Counted from the stretch's first letter, positions 48,326-59,746 are shown. The stretch: DNA of 64,000 bases from Phytophthora colocasiae (GCA_018806915.1 JAGKQI010000093.1:806001-870000); one strand, 5' to 3'. Notes: generated by a model from the sequence alone, not told the origin. Made by a program: numbers and translations.

Positions 48326-48932
48326 ATGACCACAGCAACTTCGGTGCAGCGCAGCTCTCCTCGACGCGTTTCGCTCGACGCCAACACACCCAACCAAGGC
48401 CAGGCAGCCCAAGTCACCAATTCTCGGTTCTCGCCGTACCAGAGCCGAAGTCCACAACAAGTGAGACGAAGCCCACGTCTCGTGCAGCCGCGAGAGGCAG
48501 TTTCCACACACGATCCGTTGATTAAGCTTTCAATGTGCGATTGAAGTACACTGTTAATCAGCGTCTATCATCGTCAGGGCGGGGCACGCACAGAATTATT
48601 TGCGACACATGGGAGGAGGTGAAGAGCAGGCTTTGTGACGTCATCCAGCGCGAGTTGAAGCCCTGGCTGTTCTGAATGGAGCCCCACCAACCTGGAAAGC
48701 TGATGAGTGTGAGCCAGCGATCGAAATGTTCGAAAAATACACTTCGATGCGCATGAACACCAAGGTACTGGATCCATGGTCAAGCGCGAAAGATCGTCGA
48801 TATCTGTCCAAAAACAAGGATGAATCAGTCGTGCTCTCTGCCTACAAGTACGGTAACGAGATACCAACCGCATTGGTCCCGCTGCAACTGACCGAGGAGG
48901 AGCTGCGACGGGAGAACTTCACCAATTCATGA
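48326..48932 (+). other. fragments of an unassigned gene
   Basis: An ORF from 48326 begins MTTATSVQRSSPRRVSLDAN and is rich in Ser/Arg/Pro (72 residues), with a possible splice donor CAA|GTGAGA near 48460. Further on, a second frame ending at 48932 reads protein-like: EALAVLNGAPPTWKADECEP, VLDPWSSAKDRRYLSKN, AYKYGNEIPTALVPLQLTEE. I could not join them through clean splice sites and do not recognise the family. It may be a gene broken by the repeats around it. Confidence 0.3.
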
Positions 48933-49336
48933 TCACTACGCTGAAGGAGAAAAGGAGCAGTACAATTACAGCACAGGAGATGTCGTGGCGTCTGAATCCA
49001 GTTTGAAATGGTGTTGATGTGCTTGTTGTAGATCGTTGCCAGTCGCTGTTTTGACAAGTCCAGATAGAAGTAGCCATAAAGAGCGTGCATGATAGTATTT
49101 GCCGATGCGTGGCGGCCATTGACCGCTTGCTGAATGCTTGCCATCGTTGTTCTGAGGTACCTTTTGGCCGACCCAAGCAGATTCCCCAATGTCACAAGTA
49201 CAGCTCGGCCGACTCTAGCAGCTCCAAAGAGCCCACACGATGCAACTCGACCAACTCCAGCAGCTTCAGTAAGGCCTTGTGGTACAGCTCCGTCGACTTT
49301 AGCAGCTCGAGGCACGGGGTGGACGATGCCGGTCAA
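48842..49336 (-). other. possible transposase-derived helix-turn-helix fragment
   Basis: The minus-strand frame of 164 residues contains ALYGYFYLDLSKQRLATIYN followed by KHINTISNWIQ, which has the look of a helix-turn-helix (LSKQRLATIYNKHINTISNW). The rest, including the Val/Gly/Ala-rich N-terminal part over the degenerate repeat, is not protein-like. Family not determined. Confidence 0.25.
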
Positions 49337-50784
49337 GTTAGGTAAAAAATCAAATATGGGCCGAGATAAAAGATGCTCGAATTACTCGGCATCTACTTAT
49401 GCGTTGATAAAAAGTGAGACAGTTTCTGAAACGTCGCAAACCAGAGATTTTTTCTCAATTTTTTGTAGTAGCAGACCAATGAAATTAAGCTCATGCCCGT
49501 GGAGAAGAAAAAAATCGACTTAATCAGTTTACGGCCGAATTTAGTCTTGCTTTCAGTATTGAAAGCGCTGAGTGAGTGTCATTTTTGTGACCATTTGAGG
49601 TTTGGGTTATTCACCCTCACCTTTTATATTTCCACTTGTGATCAAGTTTCGACGGAAATTAACTTACGGAGGACAAACAGTAAAAGAGGTCTCGCATAAG
49701 CTCAATGCGTTCGTCGTGCTGAGCGCGACGCTCTCGCATTTCCAAACGCTGCATTTCTTCCACCCGGGCAAATGTCGCCTATGCTCGCTCTTCCAACACC
49801 TCGCGAAGTCTCTCGTACTTGTCGTCTCTTCGTTTTTTGCAACTCTTCCTCCCCGAGTTGAAAGGGTCTCTGGAGTTTTCACCGCCGTTATCATCGTAGT
49901 TGCGGTTAGCAGAACACGCTCTCGTCCTACGACATGCTCCAGCCGCGCGTCTTCTGCCGATCACCCTTCGCTCCACACATTACACAAGATCCTAGAAGTG
50001 GCGACCTTCGTGTGACTCTCGTGGCTACTCGGTTTGGATTCACCATCTAGCAGCTATTCCTCCAATAGCTGGATTGCAGTGGATTAATTATAGCGGTGAG
50101 AAGGGTGTTGACCATGCCCAAGACGATGTCCACCGAAACGTAAACTAAGCCAGCTACCACGACGTGCCTTTCTAACCTACAGTCTTGTACTTCTCCGCCT
50201 TTATAGCCTTTCTGTCACTCATGAAATCTCCGCTGTTGCCCATCCTGTACAATGGGCAGACCTCCACATGGCCGGCCTCGATCTTTCTGCACCGCCCGAC
50301 TTAAACAAGTATCTTCTAAATGCAACAGTAGCCATGTTCGGACCTATCACTGAACAGGTTCGCGCAGGTTTGTCGACGCACACTCCTATACCAACCTCGC
50401 CTTTCACTGCTTCTCTTTGCCACTCGCCACACATACCGCGCTCTTTTAGTCCCCCCACAAAATTGCTTTGACTGCCGTCTACACTAGCTGTTGGAGAAGC
50501 AATGTCCTGCAAGTTACTACATACAACACTGAACTACTATTTTGCCAGATCCATTGGGGGTGTTCAGCAAACGCTTGGAATCTGAAACCTGGAGTTATTT
50601 TTAGTGACTTCCAGGTTCCAGGTGGAAATCGCGTTCAGCTAAGCACATTTTCGCACTGGAACATGGAAAAATGGCACAAAAAGTTCCAAGCGAACCTCGT
50701 TTCAGTGACAATGTTTCAGGGGTCAAAAGAGGTCCCTGGGACCTGGAACTCTTCAAACCACAATGCAGCAATCTTCTCCCCAGC

Positions 50785-51114
50785 ATGGTGAAAGAGAGCG
50801 AGGCACCAGCTAGCAGCAACCACGAGGCATCTCCACCTGCGGCGTTAGAGGCTGCACCAGAGGACAGGAAGCAAAACTGGAACGAGGACACGACGATGAC
50901 TCTCGTCCGCGCGTGGCACGAAGTGGCGAAGGGTGGATACCAGCTTGGTGAAAAGACGACCATGTACAATGAACGTATTTTCGTGGGGTTCAAGAAGCTT
51001 GTGCCATCGTCTACACGTTCTAAAAAGGCTGTAGAGGACAAGATGCAAGCGCTGCTCGAGATGTATCGCTTCATCAGCGATGTTAATGCAAATCGTATCC
51101 ACCGGAAATACTGA
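50785..51114 (+). CDS. Myb/SANT-like DNA-binding accessory protein of the Harbinger element
   Basis: 109 residues from the Met at 50785; an upstream in-frame Met at 50671 lies inside the element's end sequence. An acidic, Ala/Pro-rich start leads into a trihelix/Myb-like domain: KQNWNEDTTMTLVRAWHEVA, YNERIFVGFKKLVPSSTRSK, VEDKMQALLEMYRFI. In PIF/Harbinger elements such a protein binds the transposase and element ends and helps nuclear import. The ORF is intact, unlike the transposase. Confidence 0.55.
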   Translation: MVKESEAPASSNHEASPPAALEAAPEDRKQNWNEDTTMTLVRAWHEVAKGGYQLGEKTTMYNERIFVGFKKLVPSSTRSKKAVEDKMQALLEMYRFISDVNANRIHRKY

Positions 51115-51471
51115 ATGGTTTGAGCTGTCGAGAAAGGAGAAGAAAGAGCTCCGGCACGGTGTCGTGTAACTGATCGTGTACTCTGGTTATGAAATAATGC
51201 TGTTTGATATTATGTGTGTCATTCTTAGAGATCTGCATCGCATCAAAAGACCAAACGTTAGCGCGACAGTGTTCAGCGAGTTACACCGCTTCCTCAATGA
51301 CAAAGCTGACACGGTACTGCTTTCGTCCTCTTACAGTGCCCAACCGCGCTTCGCAAAGCAAAGTGTCGAGGTGGCGCCAGGATCTTCAGACAATGCGGGT
51401 AGTTTGTGTGCTGACGGCGAGCAATTAACAAAGCACCCGAGAGCTTGTAGCTCGCTGTATTGAATTTGGTG

Positions 51472-52711
51472 TTAATCTTGCGCCTGCTTTTGCAGCTTGT
51501 ATTTTGTCCACAATTTAAGAGAATCTCGAGTATTTTCGCTCGGCGTTCCTTCATCTACGCACCCTGGTTGTGGATATGTACTTTCATACTCGAGAATAAT
51601 GCGCTTCCATTCAACTTCAGAATATTTAAAGCGGTCGTTCCGATCCATGAGGAAATTCTGGAGGATGCAAAGAGCATAGACAATATTCGGTACTGCATCA
51701 ACATTCACCTGAATCCCTTTTAGCAAAACGCGCCAGCGGCACTTCAATTGACCGAATGCACACTCCACCCAATATCTTGCGTGCGTCAACTTGCTGTTCA
51801 GCTTTTTTTATTATCGGATCTGCGGTCTCGGCGAATTCAAAGGTTGTCACCAAGTAGTTAGTATTTTGATACCCAGAGTCAGAGTCACCTAGCAAAAAGT
51901 ACGGGATTTCAGCATGTGTCTCGTCACTGGTAGGAAGCGCAATTGTATCTGATGTTGCTGAGACTGCAGGAAATGCGGAGCCGAGCATGCTGTTACGGAA
52001 AACGCGACTGTCACCAACACGACCAGGCCATTTACAGTCCACGTCGCAAAAGCGCCCTCTCCAAATCGACAACTGCTTGGAGAACTACGCTATACCAACA
52101 CTTCCGGTTGTAGTACATAGTTCCATCAACTGCAGGTTTGCTGATAGGTATGTGAGAGCCATCAATACACCCCTCAATTTGAGGAACACCACAGCAACTG
52201 GCAAAATGGGATGCACATTGGCGGAAAGACGGAAACGCAACGAGCTCTCGTAGGTTCTGACACACAATAGCAGCAACTTCTTTGATAATACCAGACACAG
52301 TTGAGGGTCTAACGGCAAATCGATCAGCAGTAGCAACTAAAGACGAAGCTTGAGCGCAATAATACACGAAAATAGCCATGGCGGTACGGCATCAGGTGCG
52401 TCTCGATCCACAATAAAATGCGGGCTGAGTTCTTTCACAAGGCACGCCATCATGCTGAAATCCAAACGAAATAAATCCTTCATGCTGGCGTCGTAAAATA
52501 CTTGAGAAGAGAAAAGCATCATAGACCAGTGGCTGCTTCTTTCTTTGGCGATGACATCACGGTCTTTTGGAACAATGAGCTCACTAACGACGAGTTCCTC
52601 TACTTCTTCAATTCGATGCAGATCCTTCAGGACAGACACGGACTCCTGCGCTGGCTCGGTGATCATGTCAATTCGCCATGCAATCAACACGACACGACTC
52701 TGCCTGTCCAT
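51472..52711 (-). pseudogene. PIF/Harbinger (DDE_Tnp_4) transposase, three frameshifts
   Basis: Reading down the minus strand, the protein continues through four overlapping frames: 52711-52380 (FRLDFSMMACLVKELSPHFI), 52379-52045 (TADRFAVRPSTVSGIIKEV, GCIDGSHIPISKP, YYNRKCWYSVVLQAVVD), 52050-51805 (DVDCKWPGRVGDSRVFRNS, YFLLGDSDSGY) and 51805-51472 (HARYWVECAFGQLKCRWRVL). The catalytic acids D (GCIDGSH), D (LLGDSD) and E (VECAFG) are all still visible. The shifts fall near 52378, 52045 and in an A-run near 51805. The gene is broken but recent enough that the protein is still readable. Confidence 0.75.
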
Positions 52712-52913
52712 TGCGCTCGTAGCAAACGAAATGGAGGCTCCCGAAAGGTCGCATACCTCTACGATTCTATCGCGTGAGTAAACGTCGCTGCGCAGGATGA
52801 TCTCACTCTTTTTAGCTGAACGGGCATGTAACCTGGAACGTTGGAGCGCGACTTCCAGGTTTCAGGTTCCAAGTTTTGCTGAAGAGAGCCAATGGCCAAT
52901 TTTAATGACATTT

Positions 52914-52994
52914 ATTCAATCAAATTGTATAGCACTAACACAGACCCTTTTGATAAGCCTCCTTCGCGAAATGCATTCCTTTGTGGTTAGTATT
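52914..52994 (+). repeat. about 82-bp direct repeat, copy 1
   Basis: The segment beginning ttattcaatcaaattgta and ending tttgtggttagta recurs at 53212-53294 with about one or two differences. This copy starts just outside the Harbinger element's right end. Confidence 0.75.
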
Positions 52995-53211
52995 GTGAGT
53001 TCCTTTCGAAATTGTGAGAAAGGCATGAATCAAATCGATTTTGCGAATCGATTTTGTATCGATTCACACCCTATTCAGCCAATCAGAGGTCACTTGCCGG
53101 TGTAGCCATCGTGAACACCAGAGTTGCTGCGGCATTGGACAAAAGGGACACGGGTACATGACATAGAGGAAACCTGTGTGAAGGACTGGACTACAATGAC
53201 AGAGGTTTAAT

Positions 53212-53294
53212 TTTATTCAATCAAATTGTATGGTACTAACACAGACCCTTTTGATAAGCCTCCTTCGCGAAATGCATTCCTTTGTGGTTAGTAT
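53212..53294 (+). repeat. about 82-bp direct repeat, copy 2
   Basis: Second copy of 52914-52994, 298 bp downstream, immediately followed by the right copy of the 120-bp inverted repeat. The 216 bp between the copies contain the second CCAATCAGAGGTCAC and an oscillating 'atcgattt' tract. Confidence 0.75.
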
Positions 53295-53416
53295 GAACCT
53301 CTCAGTTTAAACTTTTAATCCTGGTCCATGCTGGTGCAAACGAAACGGACCGATGATCACGTCACCAGCACCGGGTACAACGATACGGGTACATGTGCTT
53401 CAGACTTACTTTGTTC
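53292..53416 (+). repeat. about 120-bp inverted repeat, right copy
   Basis: Partner of 48089-48207 in opposite orientation. The two enclose 5.1 kb with the Harbinger element and the fragments left of it. They could be ends of a larger transposon or two copies of one dispersed repeat that landed in opposite directions. Confidence 0.7.
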
Positions 53417-54400
53417 CCATCCCCATATCGCGCGTGCGACAACCGATGGACAGATCTAGGCTTGTAATCGCCCAGATCTCTCCAGCTGAAAGATGGATGA
53501 GGACTTGCCCGAGCGAGACTAAGCGATCAGGGAGCTCCACATTACAGTCCCACGGGATATTCCAGGAGATCACAATGTGGACGTTCGAGTTCTGAGAAGA
53601 CCAAGAAAATCAAGGAGGCGACGGAACGCCGGTCCCGACCAACCCTGATCGACAGGGATCCAGCCCCAAGAATTGCGGAAGATATCAGGATCAAGGGATC
53701 GGCAGTGACTTCGCAGGATCAGTAGTGTCCGCACGCCGCGCCAGATATTGATGGGAGTTAAAACCTTGGTTCAAGGAGGTGATCGGGTGCGAGGTTCGTA
53801 TCCAAGGCGATATTGTGGGCCTGAACCGGGTTTGCAACATCGATCACAAGAGTAGCGACGTTCAAGATCAGGGGGGTCGTGATCTGGGCTGACGATGACG
53901 CCGAGGTACGAGATCGGGCAAGAAGACTTAAGATCCAGGGAGATTCCGAGATCGCGATCAAGGGTTAGGCGAGATTGAGATCGGAGATCAGAAGAGCAGC
54001 TGTGTAGCCAGACGTCAGTAGAGCTGAAAACGTCCCACTATCGAACGTTCCTCAAACACCTCACTTTGATACCCCAGGGAGGTTCGCATGAACCTCCTGG
54101 GATATCCATCCAACGTACTAGGTATAGCTTTTTTGACTTGAAATTACTATCCATCATACGAACATGAAGTAATAAAGCCTTCAGCTGATTTTTCGGATGT
54201 AGCGCGCATTCTGCAAGATGCACGTCTGGCACCAGGCTTCATCCAGAACGAGAGGTGAATATCGTACAGAGGAGGAGGATGCAGCTGAGTATCCTCGAAC
54301 ACCCCAGGAAATAGTCATCAATGGTTTCCCCTGTTCTCCAAACACCTCGAAAACCGAGGCACCCAGAGTCAGCTGGAAGCTTTTCTGTTCGAACCGAACC
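53417..54400. other. repeat-like stretch rich in gatc motifs
   Basis: No intact gene. The sequence is full of 'gatca', 'gatcag' and 'aagatc' words, as if from a degraded gag-like coding repeat. The segment around 53490-53640 resembles 63820-63960 near the right edge of the window (for example cgagactaagcgat against tgagactaagtgat). Confidence 0.4.
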
Positions 54401-54402
54401 TG

Positions 54403-55590
54403 GTGGAGTTCATGCACCTGCTCGTTCGACGCCACGCTCAGCCTGTCAAGCACAACCACGTATTCCTATATCGCAGCAACGAAAGAACCATCGCAGAACA
54501 ACAACAATCTACAGATATCGCTGTATTGGAATCACGAGTGAGGAGCGAGACTGTATTACGGCTCTTCAAGATGAAAATGCAAAAGCGAAAGGGTGTCTGG
54601 CATTTTGCGCGTTTAATTCCGAAAGACCAGTTCACTGACGTTGCAGATGTAGATCTTACGAATGATCATGCTGGCAAAGCGATATGCTTACTTTGTAAAG
54701 CGAAGCTGGCATTTCGTCTTGGGAAGCACAAAATGCGGGAGTATATGGCCAAAAAGCACTCTGTAGACCTCGAGTGCTATTTAGCTAAACGTGACTTAAC
54801 TAGTTATAACTTCTGGGGGAGGTCTCCAGAAGCAGCGCGTGACTCGACGTCTGGATGAAGGCCTTCAAGAGGTCTCCGGAGCCGTGATGAAGCCTTCCGT
54901 TCGTACCATTACGTCCAACGAACAAAAGACGCTGGACAGATTACTTGCGTCGTGGATATCACGTCACTTTCGCCCTATGGACATCGTTGAAGACGAGGGA
55001 TTCTTGGAGTTCGTTAAACTTCATTGCGCACGACTTGGGTCGTATTGATGTGGTCGTGCCAACTCGCTCCAAATTTCGAAGCGAAATCATTGCGCTTGCA
55101 AATTACTACCGTAGACTGGTCAAAAGGACATTCAAGACCACTGCGTTTACTACTCCATGACAAGTGATATATGGCGCGGCCGGAATGGACGAAGCTACGT
55201 ATCGCTCACCATCCACTACATAACAGAAAGCTTTGAGGCAAAGAACTGGTCTCTAGAAGTACGTGAGCTTCCTGGAATTCATGACGCTACAGCAATTGCT
55301 ACTTCGTTGAATCGTATTATGGAGGAGTGGTCCCTGTTCAACTCGTTCTCCACGAAACTCCTGCGCGACGGAGGGGCAAATATTGTTAGCGCTGCAAACA
55401 AAAATGCAGGTGAGAAGCATGTCCTGTATTGCACACTCGCATCATTTGGTCGTTGCCGGTGCTTTAATCAAGAAGAAGAGAAAACTGGGACAACGCGAAG
55501 TGGTGCCAGATTGGATGGCGGAAGTCGAGAGAGAATGTGTTGAGATCATTCTTGTGCATCAAGAAGATGAACAACTATCAAGCGATGATC
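54403..55590 (+). pseudogene. hAT transposase with BED zinc finger, broken
   Basis: Successive frames on the plus strand carry a BED-type finger (GVWHFARLIPKDQF, C-x2-C in AICLLCKAKLAF, H...H in GKHKMREYMAKKHS, 54580-54770). Next is a linker typical of hAT proteins (WISRHFRPMDIVEDEGFLEF, 54950-55010). Last comes the first part of the RNase H-like core: MTSDIWRGRNGRSYVSLTIH, then NWSLEVRELPGIHDA and LLRDGGANIVSAANKNA (55157-55410). At least two frameshifts and stops separate these blocks, and the C-terminal dimerisation domain is missing or unrecognisable. Not functional as it stands. Confidence 0.6.
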
Positions 55591-56164
55591 GTTAAAAAAT
55601 GGACTCTCTCCGCAACCTCGCTATGGATGAAATGAATATATATCTAAACGCAACTATTGAGAGTATCAGACGCGACAGGATACCGCGAATTGGGTCATTC
55701 TCGTGCATCACTAGTTGCAGTCCAAACGCAGCAATAACCGTGCTTCCTTTGTCATCCACCAGAAATTTATTGATCATTCCTTCGTAGTCGTAAACGCACT
55801 TTTGGACATTTGCAAACGCGTCCTGCAGTCGTTGCAACTCCTTCGTCCCGAGCATTTGAGCTAGGCCCTGCTCTGTAATTCCATAATGCACATGGGTTAG
55901 TCAAGATGCTGCTCGCATCAAAATCATGAAGCGTACCTGAAGCCGAGGTTGATCAATAATACGGTCACGTCTGATCTTTTAATGGACTTTGCTCACTAGA
56001 GATTCCTACTCGGTTCTATCAAAATCTGCGTCGGAATCGATGTCACCGTAGCTCTCGTCAACAAAATGCAGCTTTTGCAGCTCCACAATAACATCATCAG
56101 CAAATTCGTCGTCAGGTAAAGCAGCACCTACGTGGTCAGCATTTTTTTAACCCGTTCGCATTTT
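55591..56164. other. stretch between two broken transposase genes
   Basis: Minus-strand frame 55891-55592 reads partly protein-like (TKELQRLQDAFANVQKCVYD, NKFLVDDKGSTVIAAFG) and a plus-strand bit reads LRNLAMDEMNIYLNATIES. These may be further rearranged hAT or other transposon pieces. No family was assigned. Confidence 0.3.
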
Positions 56165-57510
56165 TTAACCCGTTCGCGATTGTTGTATTTCCCAACCTTG
56201 AGCGATCCAGATCGCGACGATCCGTCGGTTTGGTGGGCCCATACGAATAGGATCACCGCTGGCTTTAGCATGTCTCTTTAGCTGCTCTCTCAAAAAGTTG
56301 ATCCACAGCCCTCTCATTCGAGACTTCAGTGGCGCATTCCAGGCCACGTCGGCTGGTTGCGCCACAGAAGTATCCCCCTCGGGCACTTTGAGCAGATCTA
56401 CGTTTAATTCTCTGGCGCACTGAAGGACGTCCTCCGTCCAGTGGCCAGAGAAGTCGTCCCAGAGGAGAGGAACAGACCTTTGCATGTCCCCGAAATGGAA
56501 GTGAAGAAACTCAACGGAAAGCTCGTGATTCCCCTATAAAATAATTCGTTAATAAGTAAATTCAGCGTGAAACCATAGCAATAGTTATCTTTTGGATTGC
56601 CAAAAAACTCTGAAGAATTGCACGAAGCTCATGATCTAATCTCCTCCCAAACATTAATGCCGAATCCCCGTCGTTTCTGCTTGTTTTCTAGAATTCTTTT
56701 TGGGCCTTTTGATGGCTGGGCCTTGAACACGACAAATGGCGTGTATTTACGGCCGTGTTTGTCGCCAAGAAGTATCACAGTCGCTCTCCCCTTACTTTTT
56801 CCTGCGCACCGGACCCATACAGTCTTTGGACCACGCTTATTCAACGTCTTTTTGGGTAAGTATTCGAAAAAGGCAGCTACAATACCATTTTGTTAACGAA
56901 TACAATAAAATAATGCGGATAAAAGTATAAGTACCTGTCTGATCTGCATTGTACACTGTTGACATACCCAGACAGGTAGTGGACACTGTGGCAACAAAGG
57001 CGGCACAAATGGCTTGTAGTTCCTCTGGCGGCTGTTGTCCTTGCCGTGTCCTCGACCTCATGGAAAGTTTGTGCTATTCTTGAATTTGTCTTGCCAATTC
57101 CACGAGGCGTAGAACTTCTCATCGCCCCAAGCTGTAGCCACTTCGTCTGCCTTGAGCTGTAGCCTTAGCGTTGAAATTGGGACTCCCTCCTGTCTAAGGT
57201 CATTGACCAGCCTACAATTCCTAACTCTGCATCTTTCGGAATAATAGTTGCAGTACCCGGTTTTCGCTCCTTCTTCCGCAACTTACCCGCGCTGGTACTA
57301 CACGCCTTCAATAGCTTAGCCTTGTTTCTAATGCAGTCAATAACTAATTTGTCTGCTCTCGTAGCTTTTTTGTCGAGGTTCGGCCAGAAAAGCTTAATTG
57401 TTGCCTTCACGTTGCCAGACCTTTCTAAATGGGTAGCTGCATCTAGTTTTAACTGGTTGGTGTAGGATCCTGTGGTCCTTTTGAGTGGCTTGCGACCGAC
57501 TCCCGTTAAG
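56165..57510 (-). pseudogene. pogo-type (DDE_1) transposase, broken
   Basis: Minus-strand blocks are in the right order. They are an N-terminal part (TNQLKLDAATHLERSGNVKA then TIKLFWPNLDKKATRADK, about 57460-57350), the first catalytic region (VYNADQTGT, about 56960), RGPKTVWVRCAGKSKGRATV and LLGDKHGRKYTPFVVFK (56840-56730), then LLWDDFSGHWTEDVLQCARE and SVAQPADVAWNAPLKSRMRG (56470-56330). Frameshifts and stops lie between the blocks, and one gap could be an old intron. This sequence differs clearly from the pogo-like fragment at 38.5 kb, so it is a separate family member. Confidence 0.6.
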
Positions 57511-57829
57511 GCGTGGGTGACCGACAGGTTTTTTTTAGCTGCTGCATGGTCTCGCTGTGCGCTGGACGCCGTGTGCCTTCGTTCTGCGTCGTCTCCTTCG
57601 AATCTTAGACTGCTGTGGCTGGTGGTAAAGCCGCTGTGACTTGTGTTAGAGACGCATGCAACCTCAATAATTTAGACTGTCCGTCTTAACATGGAGTTGA
57701 GAAAGGCCCATAATAAGCGGCTCTTATTGGTAGAAACCCCTTGTCCGTCTTAAGAACCGTCCGACATAGCATGGAGAAGTCTGTTTATAGTAATACGTAA
57801 ATACAAAGGTACACGCGTAAGGTGAGTAA

Positions 57830-58957
57830 GCAAGTGATGCGTTCCTTATACACACTCTTTGTACGACTGAGGCATGCATTTTATGAACTTGTGTTCGGCA
57901 AAAACTCGATTTTTTTTAATAAAAAGTGCATTTATGGATCCTCTATCATACTGGATCGTATTTGGCGACTTTATGTTAGAGGTCACCCGACTTTACACGA
58001 GAACAGAGACTGTGGTTTCCCTAGCCCTCCCGGTAACATATTCGCACTTAGATATACCATATACAAACATCATGTCTAATTATGTTGGTGGGTCTAACAT
58101 AATGATCAGAATATACCCCTCGATTTTTGGTCGGGGGTTGAAGGGTCAATCGCCTTTTATTGATGAACCTCGTGGAAAAAAACACGCTTCTTTTCATGCA
58201 TGTAAACGCATCTCCAGACTTGGACCCGTCTGCAGGCTGATAGATAAACGTTTTTCCGGGGTCATTCTTACAGGGGCAAGTGTCGCCTTTACCGAAACCA
58301 TTCAACTTTGTCTTCAGGTATTTACATCGTGCGTATTAGCGTGCTTTTTCGACCACAACTCTATCACAACCTCTGCCAGAACGAGCTCCACGGTGAATAT
58401 CTTTCCAATTCACTTCACCCACTTCCGCCCACGCATCGCCTTCAGTTCTCGGAATTTGCAGTTAAATACTTCCCAGAATTGCCAGGGCTTCACTTCCACT
58501 CGATTTTCCTTCGGAACATGACACAATTCTTTGACCCACGGAAACTCACTCGAATTCAGCAACAGATAAAGCACATAGGGGCACATAAAGATATTTTTCC
58601 ACTTTATTCAAGCGAATCAGCCCAAAAGCGGTGACTTGGTCCAGACTTAATTTGCCAAATTGAGAATGTTCATCGACCTTGCGATAACTGCCAGGAACAC
58701 GTTTCGCTTCTTTTCAAACTTCTTCCTAAGCTGCGGATATCAAGATTGCAACAAGTTTAATACGTCTGTTAGAGTACATACTCCATGGGTTCGCTTGCCT
58801 CCGATAACACGTCATGTAAAATCTCCACAGCCCTACCAAATCCGTCCATATCGTCAACCAAGAGCTCCACGAGCTTATTATCCTTATACGCAGCGAATAT
58901 ATCTTCACCGTAACAGTTGGATGAGAAAGAGTAGCCATCGGGACTTGGTATATCCAC
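57830..58957 (-). other. decayed coding stretch of unknown origin
   Basis: On the minus strand several stop-separated pieces still look like protein. They include DIPSPDGYSFSSNCYGED and VELLVDDMDGFGRAVEILHD (58957-58770), ENRVEVKPWQFWEVFNCKF (about 58500), GFGKGDTCPCKNDPGKTF (58300-58240), and SPNTIQYDRGSINALFIKKN followed by RVFAEHKFIKCMPQSY (about 57990-57850). The base composition is more AT-rich than the gene block. I do not recognise the family. It might be a transposon gene, a decayed host gene or an old acquisition. The plus-strand frame of 215 codons over the same stretch is less protein-like. Confidence 0.3.
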
Positions 58958-59746
58958 TGTGTCGCATCAGCAAGTGAGTTGTTCTCAAGGTCGTATATTT
59001 TTTGCTGAGCATATGGCGATCACCTAACACTCAGAAGTATTCACAAGCTCGGCTAAAGCATTCAATGCGTCGTAAAAGTCTAGGTCATTTTCAAAATCGC
59101 GATTTGGCAATCTGTCAACGCATAGAATCACACATGTCCCGTAGCCGAGTACCAGTGACCTCCGATAGCTTGGCAATGGCTACACTAGGCATACAGTGAC
59201 GTGATGTCTCTTGAGAGAAAGATCCCCAGTCCATACTAAAAAAAATCCGACTGACGTGTACTTTTGTGTGTAACACAAAAACTGGGTGTGAGCTATATGT
59301 AAAGAGTTTAGGGGGGAAAACTTAGGGGGAAAAAATAGATGGGATTGGCGTTTGGTTTACTCAAGTTTGTACGCGGCAGGAAATCGCGTAAAACAGTCTG
59401 TGGGCTGAGAAAAACGGCATTTTCTAATTTCATTTGGCTTGAGATTGATGTGCTCACAAACTTTGCGACTGTCCGGATAACCAAATCTCTGTTCGGATAA
59501 TAAGAGTAACGCGTAACGCAGCAGCCAGTCATCTAATTAACGCACGGCTATTAGCCAGCTATCTCCCAATGGCAACTTGCCAACTCGCCGTGTGTAGGTA
59601 GCCACGAAGTCAGAGAGCGTCTCCAAACCACTCACTACTGCTTGGTCCTCACCGACGGCGCAGCCTGAAGCTCATTCATCATTTTTTTACGCTACTGCTC
59701 AAGTCTTCAGCCGCTCGGCAGCAGGCCATTAACCCCCCCCCCCCCC
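58958..59746. other. intergenic, no gene
   Basis: No protein-like frame. There is a small perfect hairpin TTTTGTG-tgtaa-CACAAAA near 59260, and a run of 14 C just before 59747. Confidence 0.4.

Larger units (their letters stand above)
48208..50550. other. repeat-rich stretch with gene fragments, no complete gene
   Basis: Contains a promoter-like block with CCAATCAGAGGTCAC (48277-48291; the same 15-mer recurs at 53076-53090), several protein-like fragments listed separately, and a degenerate repeat at about 49195-49320 built around 'agctc.gc.gactctagcagctc'. From about 49340 to 50550 I see no protein-like frame. Confidence 0.45.
50551..52895. mobile_element. PIF/Harbinger-like DNA transposon, about 2.35 kb
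   Basis: The ends are imperfect inverted repeats: CCATTGG at 50551 then TTCAGCAAA and TGAAACCTGGA, and the reverse complement of the same string of motifs ending CCAATGG at 52895. Each end has an inner palindromic pair (ACCTGGA ... TCCAGGT). Inside are a frameshifted Harbinger transposase and a separate Myb/SANT-like ORF, the two-gene content of this superfamily, in convergent orientation. A 3-bp TWA target duplication could not be identified with confidence, so the exact outer limits are approximate. Confidence 0.65.

Noticed and set aside
57874..58521. 215-codon plus-strand ORF
   Set aside because: Composition is not protein-like and better protein-like pieces lie on the opposite strand. 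Kept only as part of the unknown decayed stretch.
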